This document shows, in pieces, positions 56,271 through 64,000 of a DNA stretch of 64,000 nucleotides. The stretch's first letter is position 1; every line of letters starts with the position of its first letter. Source of the DNA: Glycine soja (lineage: Eukaryota; Streptophyta; Magnoliopsida; Fabales; Fabaceae); the NCBI RefSeq assembly GCF_004193775.1, contig NC_041021.1, positions 23,404,632 through 23,468,631 on the forward strand. Reading direction: 5' to 3'. The notes under the pieces are model-generated. The model saw nothing but the letters and a program-made list of their open reading frames with translations, did no database searches and had not been told where the DNA came from. The position numbers and the translations under genes are program-made.

Positions 56271-56752
56271 TTTAGAGGACTACACGTCCTCGCCTTGAAA
56301 GGACTACACGCCCTCGCCATCAGAGGACCACACGTCCTCACCTTCAGAGGGCTACACGCCCTCGCCATCAGAGGACTACACGTCCTCACCTTCAGAGGGC
56401 TACACGCCCTCGCCATCAGAGGACTGCATGTCCTCACCTTTGTAGGGCTACACGCCCTCACCTTTAGAGGACCACACGTCCTCACCTTCAGAGGGCTACA
56501 CGCCCTCGCCATCAGAGGACCACACGTCCTCACCTTCGTAGGGCTACACGCCCTCACCTTTAGAGGACCACACATCCTCACCTTCAGAGGGCTACACGCC
56601 CTCGCCATCAGAGGGCTGCACGCCCTCACCTTGAGAGGACTACACGTCCTCGCCAACAGAGGGCTGCACACCCTCACCTCCAGAGGACTACACATCCTCG
56701 CCTTGAGAGGGCTGCACGCCCTCACCTTTAGAGGGCTACGTGTCCTCATTTT
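56271..56752. repeat. 27-bp hairpin minisatellite (element D)
   Basis: About 480 bp and 18 units of GAGGAC/GTCCTC and GAGGGC/GCCCTC type. The GGGTA-type units that mark the 143-bp period in A and B are missing, so this is a contracted array. Confidence 0.92.
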
Positions 56753-56859
56753 CAGTGTGCTCGACATCTGCACCTTAAGAGAATTTAAGGTCCTCTGTCC
56801 TTAAATGCTTAACCGAGACTTGCACTCCCGGTTAAGGGACCAGTAGTTTCCTTTTAACG

Positions 56860-57655
56860 GTTCCTAGGCCACCCCCTGATATTGGAGGAGGGCCAACTGT
56901 GCGAGCACAACCAGAGAGGGAGGCTATCATACAGCTACTATGCATACCGGGGCAAGATTTCACCCGTGCCGCTGCAAAGAGACGAGTGCGGATCATGCAC
57001 ACCAACATGACCACTCTTACACAGATATAGATGACATTGCTACTTAGCAACATTCTGCCCAGCGACCGCAATGCCAATTCTCCCGACATGGGTAAGTATG
57101 CATATGGTTCAACTGATTTCTGATACCATCTATTGTTTGCAGGGATCGCACCCACAAAGACACCCAGTGGACCTGAAGAAGTCCAACAGGGCCCTGGGGT
57201 TTCCAGCTCTGGTTACGGGCCTCTGTCGGCCCTACAGGGCGCCCGTTCCCCCCAGCAAGTTCATGTCGTCGTGGCATAGGTAAGTATGCACCTCCCCCAA
57301 CTGATTTCTGATGTCATCTATTGTTTGCAGGGATTGTGCCCGCAAGACACCTAGTGGACCCGAAGAAGGCCAACAGGGTCTTGGAGTTGCCAGCTCTAAA
57401 TACGGGTCTCTATCAGTTCTAGGGAGTGCCTGTCGCCCCCAGCAAGGTCATCAGGCCCCCCTACCAATCGAGCTTTCATCAAGAAGTACTGCGCCCCCAG
57501 GCAGGCACAGGGCGAAACACCACATCAGCATTGGGATGGCCGGTAGCGGGCAATAGACACACCGCCACCACCTCTAGAGTTCACCTCAGCTCATCCATAA
57601 AAAGGTTAGAGCGTTGCCTACGACACATGGCCGACCCATAGGCGACCAAGTCCAA
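56860..57655 (+). pseudogene. Captured 'putative plant transposon protein' fragment (element D)
   Basis: It has the same content and order as 16550-17400 in A. The segment starting GTAAGTATGCA occurs at about 57091 and 57280, so QLISDTIYCLQG-type coding is duplicated. Readable parts include SNRALGFPALVTGLC (near 57190) and a C-terminal RCLRHMADP near 57630. Several frame changes and stops are present. Family recognition is from memory and the function is unknown. The duplication is shared with A, so it predates their separation. Confidence 0.6.
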
Positions 57656-57731
57656 AGCCAAAGGTAAGCAAAGTACTAGGTCCATGACTGACAAATCATT
57701 AGCCGTCCAGCTCAAGACGTTAAAGAAGCGC

Positions 57732-57751
57732 TACTAGGAGGCAACCTAGTA
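57732..57751 (+). other. Hairpin TACTAGG/CCTAGTA (element D copy)
   Basis: Perfect stem with loop AGGCAA, identical to A. Confidence 0.65.
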
Positions 57752-57884
57752 ACTTTTAAATTTTTGCTTGCTATTTGATCACCTTTTGTTTCTCAAGTCA
57801 TATTGGGACACACCTAGTTTCTCATGATCCTAAGAATTTAAATAAAACAAGCACAAGCTCGGAAGGTAGTCATACCTCACAAAT

Positions 57885-58160
57885 ATATGTATGCGTGTTT
57901 AGGTAGCAAACAACTACCTCACAAAATATATATGTATGTTTAGGTAGCAAGATACCTTAGATATGCATGTATGTAGCAAAAAGATACCTCACAAAATATA
58001 TATGTATGTTTAGGTAGCAAGATACCTTAGATATGCATGTATGTAGCAAAAAGATACCTCACAAAATATATATATGTTTAGGTAGCAAGATACCTTGGAT
58101 ATGCATGTATATAGCAAAAATACCTCAAAAAAATATACACATGTTTAGGTAGCAAAATAC
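57885..58160. repeat. AT-rich 74-bp tandem repeat (element D)
   Basis: About three and a half TATGTTTAGGTAGCAAGATA-type units, related to 17590-17990. Confidence 0.85.
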
Positions 58161-58669
58161 CTCAAAGAAAAAAAAAAGAAAAATAAGTTGTCTAGCTGAA
58201 AAACCAACATGCTTGTGAAAAGAGATGACTTCCAACTTTTCTTTAAAGAAAAATTCGCTGATCATAGCTAGTTTTTGAAAAAATGTGTACACCTGAAGGG
58301 TGAATACTGTGAAATTTTCCCGAGTACCCAAAATGGACTAGGATGAATGCACAAATTGATAAAAGAACATATTTTGGAAACGTTGGGTTGACTAAAATAG
58401 AGGAAATGAATCCTGAGCCCTAGCATCACATGACCATAAAAATTTGACACTTGAGTGTCCGCATAGGTGCATGCATGACCAGTTTTGCATAAAATTTCCA
58501 AATCATCATTTTTGCATTTGTGTCATGGAAATAATGTGGGGCATCCCTTTTTATCCTTGAACCAAACCAAACCCTGACATGTATCATGTCTAGCCATTCT
58601 ACAAGCCTTGAGCCAAAATCCTAACTCACCATAAACCTTGACCCATGGTGAGAATGTCAATCCTTACCC
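58161..58669 (+). other. Element D non-coding region
   Basis: AT-rich, homologous to about 18140-18640 in A. No gene seen. Confidence 0.55.
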
Positions 58670-58875
58670 TCGAAAAAAAAAAGAAGAGAAGGAAAATTTC
58701 CAATCAAAGAGAAAGCAAAAAAAGAAGAGAAGGAAAATTTTCAATCAAAGAGAAAGCAAAAAGAAAAGAAGGAAAATTTCCAATCAAAGAGAAAGCAAAA
58801 AGAAAAGAAAGAAAATTCCCAATCAAAGAATGGGAGAAAGTAAAAAAGGAAGAAGAAGAAGGAAAGAAAGTTCCT
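58670..58875. repeat. Purine-rich tandem repeat, about 40-45 bp (element D)
   Basis: GAAGGAAAATTTCCAATCAA-type units recur at about 58687, 58730, 58769 and 58808. TTTCC-type segments make small foldbacks with GGAAA. Open readings across it are low-complexity Lys/Glu and unlikely to be genes. Confidence 0.8.
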
Positions 58876-59257
58876 GATCAAAGAAACTAGAAGAAATGTG
58901 CAAAAAGGTCTTTTTGACCAGACAATATCTGAACAATACAGAATTGTCACCAAATGAACAAAAAGAAGGAAAGGAAACCATGACCTAAAATGGTCTTCTC
59001 CCTTTAATTGCCAACCAGAATCAGTGCGCTAGCGACTTTTTCGCCCCGCACTAAACAAAAACAGAAAAGGAAAAAGCCAACAAAAAATCAAAAGCCAAAA
59101 AAACACACAAAAGCCGAAAAACCCGCTAAAAGAACCCATTCCCAAGGGAAGTCCTATTGATCCATGATCACGCATGTAATTTTTGATTTGATAGGAAATA
59201 ATTTGCAAAGTCAAGTCATGACATATCTATGGTTCGGAATTAGGATGAAACACTTAC
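58876..59257 (+). other. Element D non-coding region before the antisense exon
   Basis: Homologous to 18865-19236 in A; includes the AGTGCGCTAGCGAC segment. Possible intron of the antisense transcript, otherwise no gene. Confidence 0.5.
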
Positions 59258-59416
59258 CTGTGCGAGATTGATACACTTTGAGTGGATTTCTTCTATTTTT
59301 GTCGAACCCAGTGTTTCCTCTAAATGGTCATTTAGAAACGAAATGCTAACATCCAAAATCTCATTTATGGTTATGGGGGATTTCATCAACATACTTTCCT
59401 TCCCCGGTAAACGCAT
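59258..59416 (-). pseudogene. Antisense exon-like ORF ending in a splice-donor consensus (element D)
   Basis: The minus-strand reading (MRLPGKES..., NEILDVSISFLNDHLEET, ...LAQ) ends at CAG-GTAAGTG at 59257. The frame is open upstream to 59428. It is almost identical to 19237-19395 in A, with the frame kept. I do not recognise the family. It is antisense to the element, so it would need its own promoter. Confidence 0.35.
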
Positions 59417-59550
59417 TGTTCTTTTCACTCAAAAAAAAAAAGAAGCATATGCTGCTCTAATCAGTTGGAATATTTGTCTCTTTACTAAAGCATGTTTGCA
59501 TTTTTAGTGAAGAAAACACCAAGACTTTTTTAAGTCTCACAAGTTATCCA

Positions 59551-59856
59551 GAACTACGTAGGTCTGAGTTCCTCATTGGAGGATACGTAGGAGCAAAAGC
59601 CTCGCTTTTGTCGACCACACTGCTTTCTGTTACCATGACCCAAGAGCTGGTAGCCCGCGGAGACACCTTACGGTTATCCGCACCACGAGTGTGATTGATA
59701 AGCGGAGGCCAATATGGTCATCTGCGCCCTTTCTGGAGATGTAGGCATCTTCTGGTGGAGACTTTTTCAAGTCTCACAAGTTATGTAGAACTACGTAGGT
59801 CTGAGTTCCTCATTGGAAGATACGTAGGAGCAAGAGCCTTGCTTTTGTCGGCCGCC
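59551..59856 (+). repeat. Two TACGTA two-hairpin modules, internal copies (element D)
   Basis: Copies at 59551-59618 and 59788-59856. A has only one here. The first ends GTCGACCAC and the second GTCGGCCGC. Each is preceded by TAAGTCTCACAAGTTAT or CAAGTCTCACAAGTTAT, so the duplicated unit is longer than the module. Confidence 0.85.
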
Positions 59857-59896
59857 CCATAATCTTTGTCATACTGACCCTGAGGTCATGTGACAT

Positions 59897-61030
59897 GCAC
59901 CCTTGTGTCATCCAGAGGCGGCGGGCCTGATGACACATGGAGATACCTTACGGTTATCCACACCCTTTTGTCATCCAGAGGCGGCGGGCCCGATGACACG
60001 CAGAGACAAAAATTGGTCATTCTGCACCCTTGTGTCATCCAGAGGCGGCGGGCCCGATGACACGCAGAGACAAAATTTGGTCATTTTGCACCCTTGTGTC
60101 ATCCAGAGGCGGCGGGCCCGATGACACGCGGAGATACCTTACGGTTATCCGCACCCTTTTGTCATCCAGAGGAGGCGGGCCCGATGACACGCAAAGACAA
60201 AAATTGGTCATTCTGCACCCTTGGGTCATCCACAGGCAGCGGGCCCGATGACACGCAGAGACAAAATTTGGTCATTCTGCACCCTTGTGTCATCAAAAAA
60301 CGGCGGGCCCGATGACACACAGAGACAAAATTTGGTCATTCTGCACCCTTTTGTCATCCAGAGGCGGCGGGCCCGATGACACGCAGAGACAAAATTTGGT
60401 CATTCTGCACCCTTGTGTCATCCAGAGGCGGCGGGCCCGATGACATGCGGAGATACCTTACGGTTATCCGCACCCTTTTGTCATCCAGAGGCGGCGGGCC
60501 CGATGACACACAGAGACAAAATTTGGTCATTCTGCACCCTTGTGTCATCCAAAGGCGGCGGGCCCGTTGACACGCGGAGATACCTTACGGTTATCCGCAC
60601 CCTTTTGTCATCCAGAGGCGGCGGGCCCGATGACACGCGGAGATACCTTACGGTTATCCGCACCCTTTTGTCATCCAGAGGCGACGGGCCCGATGACACG
60701 CAGAGACAAAATTTGGTCATTCTGCACCCTTGTGTCATCCAGAGGCAGCGGGCTCGATGACACGCGGAGATACCTTACGGTTATCCGCACCCTTTTGTCA
60801 TCCAGAGGCGGCGGGCCCGATGACACGCAGAGACAAAATTTGGTCATTCTGCACCCTTGTGTCATCCAGAGGCGGCGGGCCCGATGACACGCAGAGACAA
60901 AATTTGGTCATTCTGCACCCTTGTGTCATCCAGAGGTGGCGGGCCCGATGTCGCGCGGAGATACCTTTCGGTTATCCGCACCCTTTTGTCATCTAGAGGC
61001 GGCGGGCCCGATGACATGCAGAGACTGACA
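59897..61030. repeat. 63/64-bp minisatellite (element D)
   Basis: About 18 monomers. The main arms here are GTGTCATC...GATGACAC, where A mostly has GTATCATC...GATGATAC. The second monomer has a GCAGA...TCTGC stem. Monomer order is less regular than in A. Confidence 0.93.
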
Positions 61031-61132
61031 TAGTCTTCTGCACCTTTTGTTCCTCCGGGAACAACGAGTCATTTACATGCGGAGATTTTATGGTCACCCG
61101 CGACTCTCGTCAACCGAGAGGAACGAAATTAG

Positions 61133-61497
61133 TGTCATACCCTAATTTCGTCCGGGGACCTTTGCTTGATGACATGCGACCTTTTTTTGGTCCTTGTGAG
61201 GTGCTTGGCACCCATCATTAGGCAATTTGTGAAATTCCGGGAACAACAAGTCATTTACATGCGGAAATTTTATGGTCACCCGCGACTCTCGTCAATCGAG
61301 AGGAACGAAATTAGTGTCATACCCTAATTTCGTCTGGGGACCTTTGCTTGATGACATGCGACCTTTCTTTGGGCCTTGTGAGTTGCTTGGCACCCATCAT
61401 TAGGCAATTTGTGAAATTCCGGGAACAACAAGTCATTTGCATGTGGAGATTTTATGGTCACCCGCGACTCTTGTCAAATCGAGAGGAACGAAATTAG
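61133..61497 (+). repeat. Two partial copies of the LTR 5' end upstream of the second LTR (element D)
   Basis: TGTCATACCCTAATTTCG at 61133 and 61315 (period 182 bp); a third tail ends before TGTCTTATC at 61498. Each copy is preceded by GAGAGGAACGAAATTAG. Confidence 0.88.
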
Positions 61498-61537
61498 TGT
61501 CTTATCTTTACTTTCCTTTTATCTCCAATAAAAGACA

Positions 61538-61553
61538 AGTAAAGAGGGGCAAC
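61538..61553 (+). other. Polypurine tract of element D
   Basis: AGTAAAGAGGGGCAAC abuts the LTR start at 61554. Confidence 0.8.
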
Positions 61554-63221
61554 TGTCATACACTAATTTCGTCCGGGGACCTTTGCTTGATGACATGCGA
61601 CCTTTCTTTGGTCCTTGTGAGGTGCTTGGCACCCATCATTAGGCAATTTGTGAAATTCCAGGACATGCCAGAAAACCGAAAAAATATTGATGCACAATCC
61701 GTAAGTTTCCGTGACACACCGGAAATCAAATGGAAGCATCGTTGCATAATTAAGTGAGATTCCGTAACATTCCGTAAGTCAAAAAGGGGATGATTATGTA
61801 ATCCGCAAGGTTCCATAACATTACGGAAATAAAACAAGTATCGTTACGAAATTCGTAAGTTTCCGTAACTTTACGAAAAAAGAATCACCAAAAAAAGGCA
61901 GAGGGAGGTGTACTTAGTAAAAATGGGGGTGCAAATAGCACCCAGGCCCACTTGGGCCCTCCAGAATATTCCTCCAGAAGGCTGTTGCTTCTAGAGGAAG
62001 CAACCTGGCTCGCCTGGGCGAGCTGAGCTCGCCTGGGCGAGCTGGGCGGCAACCACCTCCCCTATTTTGCTATAAATAGGGGAGGAAGTGAAGAAGTAAA
62101 GGGTTCAGCCCCTTAGGCACTTCTCTCTCTTTCGAATTTGCTTGGAAAAATTGTTTCCGTGAAGAAAATCTAAGCCGAGGCGCTTCCGAAACGTTTCCGT
62201 AACGTTTTTCGTGAAGAATTTCGCGAAGGTTTCGACCGTTCTTCGACGTTCTTCATTTGTTCTTCATCGTTCTTCGATCTCCAACGGGTAAGTACCTCGA
62301 ACCAAGCTTTTCGATTCATTCTATGTACCCATAGTGGTCCACATTGTGTTTCATGCATTTTTATTCTCGTTTTGTTTACTTTTTATACCCCCTCTTGACG
62401 TGCTTAAGCCATTTTACTTAAGTCATTTCTCGCTTAACTTAAAAATAAAATAAATTTCCACCGAACGTTTGATTTGTATTATCCGTTAACTTCGGTTAAA
62501 ATAAATTCCGACCGTTCGGTCGTGCCGTAACCACGTTGGAAATCAAAAAAGGAGGTAAAAAATAATATAATAATAAAAAAAAATCTTTTAGCAAAATAAA
62601 GCGGAAAATCAATCGGATGTTTTCTCTTTGGGATTTCTCATTCTTAATCGAATTGATTAATAACTAAAGTGAAACTAATGCTAAAATCAACTCGCCTAGT
62701 CAAGCTCGTCCATAAAAATAGGCTTTTGAAGTTTGTCATTTCAATTTCTCACTAAGTAAAATGGATCATTTTTAAGGTCCAATGCCTTAAAATGATCACC
62801 ACTTAAGTAAAAAAGAATCACTTGATAAGAAAGAACTACGTAGGTCTGATTTTCTCATCCCAAATTGAGGAATACGTAGGAGCAAAGGGAAACACCCTTG
62901 TCGACCACAAAAAAGAAAAAATATAAAAAGGGTATAAAGGATATAAGGACATAAAAGGGAACGTAAAAATCAAAGTCATGTTTGCACATTCGATTAAAGG
63001 CTGCCGTCCCTTGGGACGGACGTGTGGGGTGCTAATACCTTCCCCGTGCGTAAATACAACTCCTGAACCTTTCACTTAAAAGTTCGTAGATCGCGTCTTT
63101 TCCGGTTTTTCCGACGTTTTCCTCAAATAAACGTTGGTGGCGACTCCGCGCGTATTCCTTTCGTGGAACACGCATCCCGCGAGTCACGCGACGCCCTCCC
63201 GTCGAAGGGTAGGTTGCGACA
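61554..63221 (+). repeat. Second LTR of element D
   Basis: 1668 bp, the same length as the first. I count about 7-8 differences by eye, mostly in the first 430 bp. TATA at 62071-62078; two-hairpin module at 62833-62908. It is preceded by a polypurine tract like a 3' LTR and followed by a primer site like a 5' LTR. Confidence 0.95.
62833..62908 (+). repeat. TACGTA two-hairpin module in element D second LTR
   Basis: Same as 51997-52072. Confidence 0.85.
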
Positions 63222-63242
63222 GTTGGCGACTCCACTGGGGAC
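63222..63242 (+). other. Second primer-binding site of element D tandem
   Basis: Identical to 52386-52406. Confidence 0.85.
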
Positions 63243-64000
63243 TGTTTTTAGAGAGTTAGGCCATTTAATCTTGTGCAAAGTTTTGCCATGACTTACTCCT
63301 TTGTTGGTTTCCCTTTATTATGTTCTTGTATATATAACTCTTTGATGCTTTTAGTGCATTTTTGTATGCATGAGGTAAATATTTATTCATTTCATGCACA
63401 CAAACACTAACACTATTTGCACACACGGTGAGTTGAAAAAGGGCCCTATACCCGGGTTCGTGGGAACATAAGGAGTGGAGGTGAATCTGTGATCATGCTA
63501 GGTCTCCGACTTGCTTGATTACAGTGAACCCTCATCTAGAGTTTTTTCTCTTTGAAAACATATTGTTGCTAGTAGTCCCTACTGCTGCAGTATGTTCTTC
63601 GAAGTGGATGATACCTCTAGAAACCATCAAGAGAGATATGACTACCTTGGGGGTTATTACTAAAAGCCTAGTTAGCTCTCTCCCTTATAGGTCCCTTAAA
63701 TAGGGGCACGGAGCAAACACGCTGCGTGCCATTTTTCACACTGCCATGCATAAGTGTCATATACCCTTTTGCTTATATTCAGTGAGTATTGTCATACTAT
63801 GTACATTCCCGTGTTGCGCCTTTCGCATATGCATCGCACATGGGTTCTGTCTTGATCCCCTCTGTAAACAAACCAACGAAGGGTCCGTGTCACCGTTTTA
63901 AATACATACGTTGGGGCACTTTGCTACCCCTAGACGTTGTATATAAGAAGGAGACAGTTTCTCGGGTTCCCGTATTCATAAATTGCATCTGTGTCATATG
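63243..64000 (+). other. Leader of the second internal region of element D tandem
   Basis: Aligns without gaps to 52407-53164 with about four substitutions; the window ends before ORF1. No gene. Confidence 0.85.

Larger units (their letters stand above)
50718..64000 (+). mobile_element. Ogre-like element D, tandem LTR-internal-LTR-internal, runs off the window
   Basis: First LTR 50718-52385, internal 52386-61553, second LTR 61554-63221, then a second primer site and leader 63222-64000. It shares the A/B layout but has no gag and a shorter U3. The second internal region matches the first over its whole visible 779 bp without gaps, with about four differences. It interrupts LTR fragment C. Confidence 0.92.

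Noticed and set aside
58670..58875. Lys/Glu-rich coiled-coil-like ORFs
   Set aside because: Low-complexity purine-rich tandem repeat; equivalent frames overlap each other and there is no conservation beyond the repeat.
61554..64000. An independent element starting with the LTR at 61554
   Set aside because: The LTR is directly preceded by the D polypurine tract and decoy repeats with no target duplication, so it is shared by both internal regions.

Overview
The window looks like heterochromatic, pericentromere-type DNA of a legume, most likely soybean or another Glycine. I base this on remembered resemblance of its LTR, gag, pol and transposase sequences to soybean repeat families; no search was run. 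I find no intact host gene, tRNA, rRNA or CRISPR. Nearly every base can be assigned to nested transposable elements, almost all broken.

Left third (1-29462): two closely related, very large Ogre/Tat-like Ty3-gypsy derivatives, one inside the other. Element B (minus strand) runs from its 5' LTR at 27339-29462 leftward through ORF1 and gag and leaves the window at base 1. Element A (plus strand, 6270-23294, 17025 bp, two 2127-bp LTRs) sits inside B's gag gene, flanked by the 5-bp duplication GCGGG. Both carry an ORF1-type gene and a gag but no recognisable protease, reverse transcriptase or integrase. The space where pol should be holds a hitch-hiking solo LTR (TSD TAGGA), a 27-bp hairpin minisatellite with 143-bp higher-order periodicity, a captured 'putative plant transposon protein' fragment, AT-rich 74-bp repeats, an antisense exon-like ORF, a 127-bp dimeric minisatellite and repeated copies of the LTR's own 5' end.

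Middle (29463-36477): a CACTA (En/Spm) element with a decayed tnp2 gene, two large inverted duplications of an unrecognised coding sequence, and a tnpA/Transposase_24-type gene with three visible introns. It is cut by element E (about 36478-45050, minus), an Athila/Diaspora-like gypsy element with gag, protease, RT, RNase H and integrase all recognisable but broken. Next is F (about 45050-49261, plus), a Tekay/Del-like gypsy deletion derivative whose shortened gag-pol keeps a long open frame.

Right third (49262-64000): an Ogre-like LTR fragment C (minus) is interrupted by element D (plus), a shorter member of the A/B lineage that has also lost gag. D is not a simple element: its second 1668-bp LTR (61554-63221) is followed by another primer-binding site and leader, so the layout is LTR-internal-LTR-internal, a tandem that runs off the window.

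The most interesting signal is structural. Three repeat classes carried by A, B and D (a TACGTA two-hairpin module, the 27-bp minisatellite and the 63/64-bp minisatellite) form stems whose two arms change together between copies. Together with the shared hitch-hiking solo LTR and shared ORF1 frameshift, this defines a lineage of pol-less elements that must be mobilised in trans.
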